Of a DNA stretch of 64,000 nt, positions 10,889-22,756 are shown piece after piece. Numbering within the stretch: the stretch's first letter is position 1; the number at the start of each line of letters is the position of its first letter. Under the pieces are notes generated by a model that was given only the letters and a program-made list of their open reading frames with translations, was not told where the DNA came from and ran no database searches. A program made the position numbers and the translations under genes. The stretch comes from Puccinia triticina (lineage: Eukaryota; Basidiomycota; Pucciniomycetes; Pucciniales; Pucciniaceae): NCBI RefSeq assembly GCF_026914185.1, contig NC_070558.1, positions 8,999,501-9,063,500 on the forward strand, read 5' to 3'.

Positions 10889-12568
10889 CCAAGATGTCGA
10901 ATCCGTTCGGTGACTGCCAAGTGTCAACTCCTAGATATAAAGAGCCTGTGTGTTCCTACAGATAGGATAGACGGTAAAGATTAGAAACCTATAAAAAATT
11001 GAAAGAATACTAGAGAGACCAACTCCTAAGACACCACGGTATTTATTTTGTATTGCTGAATAAAGCATGTGAATACTCTTTGAAACATCCTGCGGTCTTG
11101 GTAAATTCCTGAGGACTGTGGGATGGAGTATTGCCTTGTGGCTCGCGTCGGTAAGCGCCGAGAAAGGCCTCGCAGCTTCAGCGCACCATATCACGCATAG
11201 TTGGGGAACCTAAATTAAAGTTTTCAGCCCCATTGGTTTCTGATATCAAACAAAGGCCCTTTGGCCATACCTCCTTAGCTTGCAGCTCCCCAGTTCCGGT
11301 AATTCCTAGACTACCCAGCAATCAAGTGGATTCTGTTTGCCGTTGTTTCCGGGTGCACAGTAATGAGTGCTTTTTGAGATTGCTACAAGAGGAGTCTGAG
11401 GTCAGACAACTAATTCTGGTGCCGCGTCTAGAGCCAAGAAAGAATCAAAATCAAATAAGCTCGTTTAATTTAAACAAGAAGCTTACAGTTTGCACGGATA
11501 GGTGATCATGTGCCTGCCATGCTTGTCCAATTGGTTGGAAAGCTCAGGCACACCATACGAAGAGTAGCTTGTACTATTGGAGTTCGAAGCGACCTTCTGA
11601 GCTCAATCTATACGGGGATAATACTTAGTCAGAACTGGCTCTCAGAAAAGGAAATGAGGAAAATTTAGTACTCACGCAACTCTTCCTTGTCGGTCAATTG
11701 ACCACCTCCAGATTGTGGCTCAGCTGTGCTAGTTGGAGGATTGATCTTGCCTTCTTTGCTAGTTTGTTGACTCATGTCATCTTTGGGATTACCTTGGATT
11801 GAGGACGCTTGAGATGATTGGGTTTTGTGTCGTTTGCGGGTGGGAGCCATGGTGGATGGATGTTCGGTTGAGGTTGGTCAACAAGGTGAGGCAAGGGTAT
11901 ATATATATATAACATCCGGTCTGGCTTTGATGATATGTCACATGTCACAGGCTACCCAGCTGCGGGGCGGTATCTCTGGGAGGTACCCGGGTACCGCACC
12001 TCTTTTTTCAAAAAAACTGACACCTCATACCGCACCCGGCACCGCCGGACGGGTGCGCGGCGGGTGCAAGGGGTACCTGCCAAGCGGTGTGGGGTACCCC
12101 CCAACAGGTACCGATTGTTCATCTTTAAATAAAAATCATTGGCAATGGTTTCACATTTGTTCATTTTTTATCATTCTTGTTGTGTGCCCTACTGTGCTAT
12201 CCAATTTTCCCTCATTGGTTTGACCAGTAATGAACAATTTGCAAGAAATTAGAAAATTTCCACATTTTTCATTTTTTTGTTTTTACTTTTTTTTATTTCA
12301 TAATCATCCTTGGGAACTTATTTTCCACCCCTGTAACCAATCTCATGACTTAAAAGCTGTGTCCTGAGCATCTGCATTCAAAAATGTAGAGCCAAAAACA
12401 TTTGTTAGCCCACTGTACTGTCCCCCCCAAAAACAAGGGAGCCCTTATTGGAGTATGTGTCCGGCGGTGTGGATGCTCTAAATTGAGCACATTCACACAC
12501 CTTGTTCTTTTTTTTTCTTTCTCTTTCTTTTTTTGTGGGGCCAATGGAAAAGCCAGCACGAACCAACG

Positions 12569-15098
12569 ATGACAACAACTAGCAACGAGCTCATCGAGCA
12601 TATCCAGAATTCCATGGTCGGACTGCTCGCACCTATCGTCGAAGCCATACCCAGCGCACCAAGCTCGATCAACCACGACCAACTAGAGAAGAACTGTCAG
12701 CAATTCACAATCCAGCTGGTCAACCTATTCGGCCAATACCACCAAGCCAGCCAGCAGCAACAGTTTACAGAAGCCGACAGCCAAAACCACAAAAAGCGCA
12801 GGCGGACAAACTCCTTCGATGCTAAGCCCCATCCCGACCACCACCGAGCTCGATCCGAACCCAACCCAGCTTCCTCTCATCCCACCAGCATCCATAGGTC
12901 ACATTCCCTCAATCCGACAAGCAATCCAGCCAAACCCTCTCCAAACGAAAAGCCACCCATCCCCATCACATCCGATAGCACCTCTCATCAACCTTCAAAT
13001 CAAGAGCCTACTCCTCAGCCCCGAGGCCATCTCGAAGGAGATGTGGAGGACCCTATCTCAGAAGAGCTACGGATGCTTATCCAAAGCGAGATAGAGGCTG
13101 GCATCGACAACCTAGCACTGCAAATTCACGACAGCCTTTCCGACGCCAAACGCGAATTGATTTTACTCAATCATGAATTTTGGAAAACTCAAACGGGAGA
13201 AGAAACATCCGATCCCTCAACCCAGCATCCCCCCACGTCCTCGCCGCTCATATCACCCCCAACGAAAATCGAAGCAGCATCGATAGGAGAGAAACTGAAA
13301 TTTCAGTTCGAGAATCACATGATTCACTGCTACAAACGCTATCTGGAACAGTTCGTCTTTGCTATAGGCTTCACCGGCCTAGGATCCGAACCCTTGGACT
13401 TTGCTCAGGTTCATCAACAACCGCTCCAACAAACACCCTCTGAGGCGAACTTGGATAACAAGACACCAGACCTGGATCCGAAGCCCGAACAGTCACTCAG
13501 TACGAGCCCGACCAAGGATGAGCTGGAAAAGAACAGTCTGGTTATCAAACAGCTGGTCGAAGAAAAATTCAGATCCAATAGTGAGGAGATCGGCCGGATG
13601 GTGGAAGAAAAAGTGAAATCAAACAGTCAACAGAACGAGCAAATGCTTCAAGAGCAACTCACCTCTAACCGCACGAAGATCGGTCTAGATTTTGAGGAAA
13701 AGATTACAGCCATCAACCAGACGATCGAACAATATCTTGGAGAAAAACTGAGGCCAATTGGTGAGCAGACTGAACGGATGGTCGAAGAAAAACTCATCTC
13801 GAATAGTCAGAAGAGCGAGCGAGAAATCGAAGAAAAACTTGAATCACTCCGAAAGGAGTCTGAACGAACAATCGAGGAGAAGCTTTCATCGACTAGTCAG
13901 AAGATTGAAGATCACATCGAAGAAAGGCTAAGTCCGATCACTCAGGCTACCGAGCGAATGGTTCAAGAGAAGCTGCAATCGTATCAGGAAGCACTCGAGA
14001 AACAGGCGGTCGAATACCGCAAAGGGATCCGGAGCGACATCATTCAGTGCAGGGAAGAGAACTCGAAGGATTTGGACGATTTGATCGGACAGATACAAAG
14101 ATTATTCGTGACAGAGAAGGATAAACTGTCGCTATTGCAGAAACAAACCGACGGATTCCAGGACCGGATAGCACAACTCGAGAGTCTGCTTGAGAAGGAA
14201 ACCGACCCTGTGCTCCGAAGAAAAGCCGTCCTCATCTCACTCGGCTTGCTCGAGTCCAATCACGTCAACCAAAAGTCGAACCTTAGCATCTTCTTGACCA
14301 AACTTAACGATCATCTCCGGGTCAATTTGGGCCAGATCGACATCCAAGATCCCACCTGGAACCCTAGACTCGCACTCGGCACACCTAACGGCCATCACGA
14401 ACCGGGAGAGAACCGAGCGGAACCGGGTGCCGATCCAAGCGAAGCCAGGAGAGGTGTGAACACTCCAAGCACTCCCAGGATGCCTCAAGCCTCTGCAACA
14501 GCTGTAGAGAACCTCTTCTTTGAGAAACTGCTCATCCAACTTTTGCGGAGGATCAATGAGACCGTCCGACTCCAAGAGGGACAGCCCAATGGATTTAATC
14601 CAGAGGCCCCACCCGATCATGACAACCAGGGCCATCGCGTTGAAGACCAAAACTATCAACAGCCAGACCACCACCCAGACCAAGCCCATCAAAACCACAA
14701 CCACCAAGGAGAACATCACCCAGATACCCATGGCTTTCCTCAAGACAATATACTGGCCCATCAACCTCACTCGTCTGATCGTCCTCCCCTCCAGGAGATC
14801 CATCACATCTTGGATGAATTCTTTGAACTGAATTTCAAGAAATTTGTTTGGCCCAAGTTCAGCAATCTGATTTTCCACCTGGAGCAGTACTTGGCTAGGT
14901 CAGTTCTTGTTCTCTTTCTCTGGTTGATTTTCATGCGGGTAGACAAGTTGAATATTGATGTATTTTTGATACTTTTTTCACAATATCCTATCTAGCCAAC
15001 AAGTGTAGTGTCTTCTTATTCATTATTACTGCATCATTCCATTTTCTGTTTTTCTATGGCATCTTCTTCTTTTTTTCTTCTTTTTTAGATCAAGTTAA
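12569..15098 (+). CDS. coiled-coil protein with tandem ~23-residue repeats, unknown function
   Basis: Exon 1 runs from the ATG at 12569 to 14898; a GTCAGT donor joins to a tiny last exon at 15089-15098 after a TTTTTTAG acceptor, ending in Ser-Ser-stop. About 780 residues. Order: helical N-terminus (IEHIQNSMVGLLAPIVE), an NLS-like KKRRR near residue 85, a Pro/Ser/His-rich linker, then from about residue 330 to 490 an imperfect repeat of about 23 residues in the style MVEEKL.S.SQ.ER, predicted coiled coil. A His/Gln/Asn-rich stretch and a final helical segment (LDEFFELNFKKF) follow. Upstream is a pyrimidine-rich tract. I do not recognise the family. The repeats suggest a structural or scaffolding protein, perhaps nuclear; that is inference. 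Confidence 0.7.
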
Positions 15099-15340
15099 CC
15101 TTGCTCCTACTGCAATGCGTATCTTTCTATCCCCCTTTTTTTCTACTTCTGTCTTCTTGACCGTTCATCTACCTTCTCTATCATTTATTAAGCTCTTTTT
15201 TTATCATTGGATTGGGATTTTTGAAGTAGTGTATCAGTCTTGGTAATGTCTTTTCACATCAGTTGTCCTTCACTAATGACAAAAGGTAAACTTAATTTTC
15301 TACCATTGCACTAGTGGTGAACTTCTTGTCTGTTTCAATA

Positions 15341-16139
15341 GGGACTCAAGCTTAACTAAGTCTTTCCAATGAGGCACAGAGCACCTCCAAAGGAGAGGCT
15401 TAGGCCCCGTTTGGCACCAATATAAATATAGGTGATATAATCAATTTTACAGCAGGCAGAATACCTTCTGAAGTGCCTTTGGTGAGCAGCTTGGCCTTAT
15501 CTCACCCCAGAGAATCTGTGTGCTACTCATGTGGCTCTAATTTGGTGGATTTCCTACTAAGAAAAACTACCAAAGCCTTGGCCACAGTGCCTCAAAGTGC
15601 CCCAAAATTTCACAGCGCTTTGTTAAATAACCTTGCTAAGAATGGTAATTAGCTTCTAGGCAACACACTAGTAACAGAAGTTAACTTTGAGGGGGTGGTG
15701 GCTTTTGGTCATATTTTCTACTAAGGTACTAAATTGACTCCTGTTCTGGAGTGGGCAATCAGCGCACCCACTCCCCCATGAGAGGATGGAAAAAAATAAT
15801 AAAGAATATTTGCAAACAACTAAATTTTCAACCCCCAAACAAGGTGTCTAAATTAGTATTCCAACTCCAATAATTTGCCCTGGGTTAATTATTGGTCCTG
15901 GGTACCCGGGGCGGGAATCAATTTGTGGTCAATGAGGATGTCTGCTACTTTTGGGAGTTGGGAATTGAATTTCTGGGATTCAAATTTTCAAGTCCCTAAA
16001 ATAAATGTCAAAACAAAATTGCTGATTTTCTTCCGAAATCCCTGCCAGCCTCAGGCCAAGAATCTGACTTTAGTCCTAAGCCTTTCCTTCAGAGACACTT
16101 TGCGCCTTCTCGGAGAGGCTTAGTCAAGCTCGACTTCCA
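15341..16139. mobile_element. ~800-bp TIR element with ~64-bp imperfect inverted ends
   Basis: The left end (15341-15404, with AGCTTAACTAAGTC and GGAGAGGCTTAGG) and the right end (16075-16139, with CCTAAGCC and GGCTTAGTCAAGCT) are imperfect reverse complements over about 64 bp. No coding capacity. The interior holds a second element (15400-15852). A related sequence occurs near 36330-36400 (CCCAAGTCCCTTCTTCGGAG). Confidence 0.5.
15400..15852. mobile_element. nested MITE-like element with TTAGGCCCCGTTTGG end
   Basis: The left terminus TTAGGCCCCGTTTGG and right terminus (reverse complement TTAGACACCTTGTTTGG) are similar and inverted. It sits inside the TIR element above. Another GGCCCTGTTTGGTAG-type end occurs, inverted, at about 21785. 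No coding capacity. Boundaries are approximate. Confidence 0.4.
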
Positions 16140-16481
16140 CCGAGCTTAACACAAGTCCCTTCTTCCTTCGGAGAGCGGCGGTGTACTCGTGCCGGATAAC
16201 CTGTCAGATTGAGAATGTAGTGTAGCTGGAGATTGCCAAGACGCCCAGGCTGAGCTCCTCCTGCGGGCTTGATACATCACCAGCCCACCATTTTTCAGGA
16301 TCAATCTATTTACATGATGGCAGATGCAAAGTCTGTGTGCGGCAAGTGCGCAGCGAAGCGCGGGGCGAGCCGCAGCAGGCTGTGCCGGAGCGATGTGACC
16401 TCAGGCCGCCCGCCAGCAGCGGCCAAGCCCAGTGCCCACCCACCCCGAACCAGCAAACCATCGGAGCAGAACCACTAGAAC

Positions 16482-19400
16482 ATGGCCAGCCACGAAGAAC
16501 AACAGCTCATCGGCCTCCTCACGCAGTCGCTCAGCCCAGCAACCGAGCCGCTCGCCAGGAAACAGCTCGACCAGAACCTCAAAGTGCACCTGCCCACCCA
16601 GCAGCCGCTCCGATTCACAAACTCACTCGCCACGGTCTCAGTCAACCCCCACCACCCACCAGAGGTACATATGAACGACCGCAGACAAGCCAGAACAAGC
16701 AAACTGACCACACATTCAACCCATCCAGCTCCGTCTCCATGCCCTCGTCCTCCTCCGAACCATCCCACTCGATCCGTCCAACAACAAGATATGGTCAACC
16801 GCACTCAGCCCAGAACAACAGCGCCAGATCCTCAACCAGCTCTTCAGTGCACTCCTCGCCCCAGCAGAGCCACCGACCCCTCCAGAGATCATCAACCAGC
16901 TGGCCCGGGTCATCGCCCATCTCGCTAGAAACTCGCCCGAGATCACCCTGCAATCCTCTGGTATGTAGCCGTTAAGCCACAAGCACCAGCCCAAGATAAT
17001 AATAATAATAACAATCCATCTCCAGACGAATGGTCCACCCTCCTAAGACCAATCCTTCTGGCCAATCTTCTCCCCCAGCAGCAACAACCCCCATTGCCAT
17101 CAAACCCGATCCTCCAAACCGCCCTTCTCGAAATCTTCGTCGCCCTCCCATGGCTCTTCTCCAGCTCACCAACCGAACTGGAAGCGATCGTCCTCGCAAG
17201 CCTCAGCTCCGATCATTTCCCTCTGAGACTAGCTGCCCTCCAAGCGATCTGCGTCCCCGACCTCGAACTCGACACCTCCTTCGCCCATCCAGTCCTACAA
17301 GCCGTTCTCCTACCTCTCCCATCACATCCCAACCAATCCGAGGCTGAAGCTGCTATGACCCATCTGATCGAATTCGTCACCTTCAACGACATTCCCGATA
17401 TCTCCATCTGGCTCGAACCATTACTACAGCTCACCCTCGATCAAAATCGGATCCTGTCCATCCGGACTACCGCCCTAGAGTGCCTCATCACACTCATCGA
17501 ATGTCGCCCACAAGCCTCTAACCTAACCCCTAGCTTGACCTGGCTCACCCCCGTCTTTCGTGGCTTGGTCGGTTTGATGGCCGAAATCGACGAAGACGAA
17601 GAATGGTCTCTTACTCTTGATGATGATGAGGAAGACCAGGATGCGATCTATATCCAAGCAGAACAGGCCCTCGACCGGCTCACCCAAGAGGTCACCAGAA
17701 CTCATTGCGACCAACTCTTCGAACTCATCCTCTCTGCCGTCCAACCGCCTCTGCCGGCTTCATGGAAGGCCAAACATGCCCTACTCTCAGTCCTTGCGGT
17801 CACAGGCGAAGGACTTGCTGAATCCTTCTCACTTGCTGCTGATCAGATCTATCATGTCCTCCAAGCCGGCTTTGATGATCCTCATCCACGAGTAGTCTAT
17901 GCCGCAATCTATGCGATCGCCCAACTTTCATCACCACTCAAGGTCAGTCAGAAGTTTTGTTCGGCCCCGTGCTTTTTTTTTGGTAATGCTTTCTCACATC
18001 AAACCTTTTCTTTTCAAAAAAAAATAAATCGACGTAGATCACCTTCTCTACCAAGCCAGTCCATCAACAAGTCTTGTCCTGGCTCCTTCGATGCCTCGAA
18101 AATAGTTCCCAGCCGCGTCTTCAAGCATTTGCTGCCAAGGCGCTGATCAACGTCCTCTGGGACAACGGTTTTCGCAAGGTCGAGGTGGCAGACGAGATGA
18201 TCGGACCGATCCTGACTCGGCTGATCTCCTTGTGCGATTCGAACTACAACGATCGTCGATCGCTCTCCAATAAAATCCGCCTGGACGCACTCAATGCAAT
18301 CGGGAAGCTAGTCGGGTCTATCAGCCGACAGGGAGCCCTTGTCAGTTCTTCCTTAGCTAACGCACATGACCCGAAACATTATCCGTGCTCACATCACAAT
18401 ATCATTCTCATAGGCATTCTTCGATACCACTATCTCGACTCTGCGTAAACTGATGGAGGGAGTCGATCTAGCTCGTGCGGCCTCAAGCAGTGACGGGGGT
18501 GGACTTGATGATGAGGAGGTTGACGAGACTGAGCTGAGAGTCTTTGAAGTGATCAGTCGACTCGGTGCGTGACCTGATCAGAAAATCAGTTTTCCCTTCT
18601 TAGTCTCGTGAACGGATTATTAACGATCTTCCTGCTCAGGTAGCCATGACTAGCGGCGAACAAAGGTTCGATGTTGAGGGAGATTGGTGGGCTCATCGGA
18701 TGGTGAACAGCCTAGGTGAGCAACCTCATTCCTCATCTATCAATTTTCTTTTTTCTTTTTCTTAAAAAAGGCCCGCTGCGTGTATTTTTTTGCCTTGAAA
18801 TAAATGCCTTGAATATCTTACCAATAAGGAATTTTGTTTCATGCACAATTTCAGAATTAAAACGGCAAGCGCAAACCCGAATTTTAGGCTCGCTGGCTGG
18901 ACTCTCGGGTGGAATGAATGCTCAACGGTTTGTTGATCAGGGATGCTTGACGATCATCATAGACCGCGTGATCAAGATTTGTCACTCCAAACCGGACATC
19001 TCGATCTCCGCTCTGCTAGATAATTGTCACGAATTTGATGATCGACAATGGGAATCGTGAGCATTCTTTCTTTCCCTTTCGCAGGGTTCCTTGTCCGACA
19101 AATCGATCTGAATCTCTCACCATGAATCCAGGGTAGTCATCGGAGAACAAACCTTCGGGATCAAATCGGCGGAATTGGCCGACAAGGAACTATCACTCAG
19201 GACCCTGATCCTTCTGGCTAACAACATCGGCGCTTGGCTGATTCCACATTGCGATCAAATCGTCGGTGCTGTCGTTCCCTTATTGAAGTTCTAGTTGCGT
19301 CTGCTTTTCTCTCTCTGTGTTTCTCGGTGGATTTTATATTGATGATCCCCAAACATGCCTACAGTTTCAGCGATGAAGTGCGAGAATCTGCAATGACTTT

Positions 19401-20962
19401 ATTGCCCCTATTGGTTCAAAGTATGTCTCAAGTTGAGCAAGTGAAGTGATGAAGACCTTTTGCGATGAAGATCTGATCCTTGTTTCGCCATTTTTCGCAG
19501 GTGCCAAAGCATCTGGCATGTCGGCCCAGCAAGTAGAAGGAGCCTCCACGAGTTTTTGCAACTCGATCACGCTTGCATTTGACGCTGAGCCATTAGACGT
19601 AGGTAATCTGGCCGACTGTTTATTGATGGCTTGGGCGGAGTGCGTGGGATACCAAGCGCCATCGCACGAGGAAGTGAAACACATGACCGAAGCGTGCTGT
19701 GAACGGATCCGGCGGGTAATAGCACATGGGACGGGTGATGACGATGGGGAGAATGAGAAGTGCGAGGAAGGGCTCCGGCGACTGTTTACGGGGATCTCAC
19801 GCGTGCTGAGGATCTCGGTTGGAATCCATCCCGAGTGGATGTGGTCCCATATCAACCAGCGGATCGTCGACTGGACTCGGATCGTCGACCCGCAACCGTC
19901 GGCTATCTCGATCGGTTTGAAAAGACTCGGCTTCCGTCTCGTCGGCGCTTTCGTCAAATTCTATTCCTCCGCCGCCGCCGGGCCTGAATTAATCGAAAAA
20001 GTCGGCAAGAATATCTTGCTAGGTTTTACCGATCACGGTTGGTACTCTTTTCTCAAGATCAGACATCGCACTTTGATCTCTGACGTCTCTTTTGGGTAGA
20101 CGAGTGCGTGAGAGGTCTCGCTCCTTTTATCGTCGGTCTGTGTGCCGAGAAGAACGGGGAAAGTCCGAAGCCTGTGTACATGGAGCTAATCAAATGTGAG
20201 GCTCCGCTTACTTGGCTTGCCAATTTCCTCCTTCCGATCATGACCCTGACTGATTAATATTTGTGCGTGATTTACTTCGGATCGCTGGTCGCTAGCTTCG
20301 ATGGATCTTTTGGTCACTGGCTTGCAAGCCAACTCTCGCTCAATTGGCACAACCGGGACATTCGGTGAAGCGGCTCAAGTCGCTCGTGAGAACTGCGTTT
20401 CGGCATGTGCGTATTTGATGCGTAGAAGGGATCTTGTTTTTTCGTCTTCCCTTTGCTTAAGCTAACCTTTTTTTGTTCTTTGTTATTGCAGTGGCAAAGA
20501 TCATCAGGAACCCTGAAGGTCTTGTGATCGATGTTGATAAGATCTTACCTCAGTGGATTGATGCTTTGCCGATCGAGATTGATGTAGAGGAGGTTGAACC
20601 AAGTTATGGATTGTTACTAGAACTGATTGCACGGTGAGTAAATCTTCCAGTTCGCTATGTACGAGTGAGGGGGATACTCAAAGATGGGAAGGGTATGTGA
20701 GTGCAGAGGACACGAATCAGTAGACCCAACGAAGAACGAGATCGGCCGGATCGAGCAAGTCATCCAATCCCTCCTCTCAGCCATCCTCAACGACTCAATT
20801 ACCTTCGAGTCTCGTAACTCTTTGTCTGTCGCACTCAATGCGTATTTGTCTCAGCTGCCCCCACAGATTGTCGAGCTTAAGAACAACGGACATCTCCCCC
20901 CTGACTCCGTTTGGACCCGGTTAGATGGCTTCTTGGCTCTTAACGCTCCCAATTCTACTTAA
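16482..20962 (+). CDS. importin beta-type karyopherin (Kap121/PSE1, IPO5 family)
   Basis: I place 14 exons: 16482-16664, 16729-16960, 17026-17942, 18038-18340, 18414-18564, 18644-18715, 18855-19056, 19132-19293, 19365-19420, 19501-20037, 20100-20195, 20296-20406, 20492-20633, 20707-20962. They keep frame throughout and give 1139 residues, against roughly 1090-1100 for the family. The protein is all HEAT-like helical repeats. IPO5/Kap121 landmarks are the acidic MAEIDEDEEW near residue 323, DRQWES followed by GEQTFGIK near 685-695, LLKF-YFSDEVRESAMTLLP, ILPQWIDALPI and the terminal IQSLLSAIL helix. The family carries ribosomal proteins and other cargo through nuclear pores in a Ran-GTP-dependent way. 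One donor (GTTGCG after 19293) is weak but is required by the alignment. The gene appears intact. Confidence 0.88.
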
Positions 20963-21868
20963 CAGTAGTTTTTTCATTCATTCGGATCATTTTGCATGTA
21001 CTTGTTTTTTTGTTCTTTTTTTGCTTTCAGATTCGATCCTTGGGAGTTATGTTCCTTGGTGTTTCTTCTTCAGTACATAGGTTTTCCCTGATTTTCAAAA
21101 GATTAAAATACCACCTCTTGTTTGTTGTTGATCTCTACAATTGTTACATAGAAAAGGAGCTCTGGTTGGTTTGGGAATTATCAAAGATAGGAATCTACTG
21201 TCAGAGGAATGTGTTGGTCTCTTTGTGAGTGGATTTACAACGAGGCGATAGCCCCCAAATTTGGGGCTCCAGGGGGTGTGGAATAATAAATCCGCTGAGT
21301 CTGCTCAAATGGACTCCGGGACAGGCCATAGGTTGAAGGGTTGAAGGTTCTGTTCATGACCATGTGGAGTAAGATGTGGTATACAAAAGCAGAGCATCAA
21401 CACCGGCGTTACTTGCATACTGACGCCGGCGTTACTCGCATGACAGATATTTTGTACTGGTTTGTTTGGCCCCCAGAGGCCATTTCTTGAGTTTTATTTT
21501 TATTTTTTTAAAGTGTAATTTTGCCTTTGGCATTACACACTATGAATATCATGATATCTACCTACAAGTATTTTTGTAATTTATGTTTGTAGTTTGTTTT
21601 TTCAGTACTTGTTTCTTAGGAAACATGCTACATTAGATATGGTAAAACATGTCTTTTAAAATAATCTTTTGAAAGTAAACCCTCATAAGGCTTGGCAGTT
21701 TACTTCCAAAAGATCAGGCGGAAAAGTAGTGTCTTACACAATGCAGGGGGACATGGCAAGATTATTTATTGTGTAATAATCACGCTACCAAACAGGGCCT
21801 AATAAGTGGGTTGAAGGTTGAATGGGTGGTGTGTAGTTGTCCAAGCGCAGAAGTGGCGGCCAGGGGTT
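20963..21868. other. importin 3' flank and unassigned repeat-like sequence
   Basis: No gene is recognisable. It contains a short doubled motif (CGGCGTTACT at about 21410 and 21430) and, near 21785, an end (CTACCAAACAGGGCC) that resembles the inverted terminus of the nested element at 15400. Confidence 0.4.
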
Positions 21869-21986
21869 TGGTCCACCGGGATTCAAACACCGGACTCATC
21901 ACTCTCTTCAAAGTGATTATACTATGTTGTTGCAGGGGAGACACCAAGCTTCCGTGGGTGATGGTTACTGCTAGGCCATCTGGACC
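21869..21986 (-). repeat. tRNA-like sequence, possible SINE head or tRNA pseudogene
   Basis: Read on the reverse strand, the 5' end GGTCCAGATGGCCTAGCAGT has an A-box-like TGGCCTAGCAGT. About 80 bases later GTGTTTGAATCCCGG resembles a B box with a CCGG/CCGG T-stem, followed by TGGACCA, which pairs with the 5' GGTCCA as an acceptor stem. The span of 118 bp is too long for a normal tRNA unless it has an intron or an expanded variable arm. A tRNA-derived SINE or a pseudo-tRNA is more likely than a working gene. Confidence 0.4.
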
Positions 21987-22079
21987 CTCCATTTCTTTAG
22001 TTATATGTAGATATATGTAGATGATTATTAGCCTTATAAATCCATACATCTGGAGCCATTAGCAGCCAATTGGATCTAT

Positions 22080-22756
22080 GTATGGTGTTGCAAGCCCATC
22101 TGGGCACTCACCAAAGTTTGGCTGAAAAAAGGCCAAGCCCGTGTGGCCAACCCTAAAGCCCGCTTGGCCAATCCTCAAGCCCACCTGGCACACTCCCAAC
22201 CCCCGCTTGGCATCTTGCAAAGTGGTTGGGGTTTGGCACAAAGCCCCGCTGGGCCAATTTCAAGCAAGGGTGCCATACACACCAAACGCTGTGAAGGCCA
22301 TCAAGGAGAGAAGTTTCCCTCCTTGATGGTTGGTCTACAAACTGGTCATCAAGAAGGGAAGACTCCCTTCTTGATGATAAATACAAGTATCACCCACCAT
22401 GAAGGGAGTCTTTCCTCCCCAATGACCAGCCTACAGACCGGCCATTGAGAAGGAAACACTCCCTTGTTGATGTCTGATGCGCAATGTTGAGAAGGGAGAA
22501 CATTTCCCCTCCTTGAGGGCATGTTGTTCTTGCCTTTCAAGGCAGAGACAAGGGCCGGTGTGTTGCATGCCAAGTCACAGATCCCATTGGCCTAGAGCTT
22601 GATCTCGGCCAAGCGGGACTTGGCTGTGTGCCAAGCTCTGCCCCCCGCACAACCTGCCTGATCAAGCCCGCTGGGCACATAGTCATACCCAACCCCCGGA
22701 GGCACTCGGCCAAGTGGGAGTTGGGTATGTGCCCAGGTGCGCTTGCAACACCATAC
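22080..22756. mobile_element. TIR element with a short hairpin array (element A)
   Basis: Bounded by inverted GTATGGTGTTGCAAGC (left) and GCTTGCAACACCATAC (right), each followed inward by a GGGCAC-containing segment. The subterminal parts are full of imperfect CAAGCCCGCTTGGCCA repeats. The centre (22290-22530) holds about five palindromes of the form CATCAAGGAG...CTCCTTGATG. No reading frame is supported; the apparent ORFs are translations of the repeats. Confidence 0.65.

Larger units (their letters stand above)
8401..11850 (-). pseudogene. decayed intron-containing hAT transposase
   Basis: Coding pieces run on the reverse strand. The N-terminus starts near 11850 (MAPTRKRHK), followed by a zinc-finger-like segment around 11550 (VPELSNQLDKHGRHM) and the block IWCAEAARPFSALTDASHK near 11180. 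The central hAT block follows at 10351-10097 (NNAKNNEVMV, then HWIRCFAHILNL, the CxxH-like motif). The C-terminal dimerisation region is at 9132-8401 (DAFDDWLAGG, ATSVDVE, FSFDQDYVSLKRHRL). Introns at about 8690 and 8960 keep consensus splice sites and would rejoin conserved blocks, so this was a spliced gene. It is broken by a 307-bp inverted duplication (9765-10071 / 10581-10888) and has other disrupted frames. It is called a pseudogene because of that rearrangement. Confidence 0.7.
6847..12418. mobile_element. 5.6-kb composite element with ~300-bp imperfect inverted arms (hAT core)
   Basis: The left arm begins GTACAATGGGCTAACAAATG and the right end, reverse-complemented, begins GTACAGTGGGCTAACAAATG. 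The two arms then run in parallel for about 300 bp, including the shared stretches TAAGTCATGAGATTGGTTAC and GATGAACAATC. The left arm is interrupted by a nested MITE (7051-7918) and carries about 100 bp of extra sequence. Inside the arms, at 8138 and 12112, lie second inverted termini (CAGGTACCTGTTGG / CCAACAGGTACC) with GC-rich GGTACC-containing subterminal DNA, then a reverse-strand hAT transposase. Either a hAT inserted in a foldback element, or one hAT has unusually long arms. No matching target duplication was found at either boundary, so the limits are approximate. Confidence 0.6.

Noticed and set aside
22143..22448. ORFs in the hairpin and CAAGCCC repeats
   Set aside because: They translate repeat units (Leu/Ala/His-rich periodic peptides) and have no independent support.
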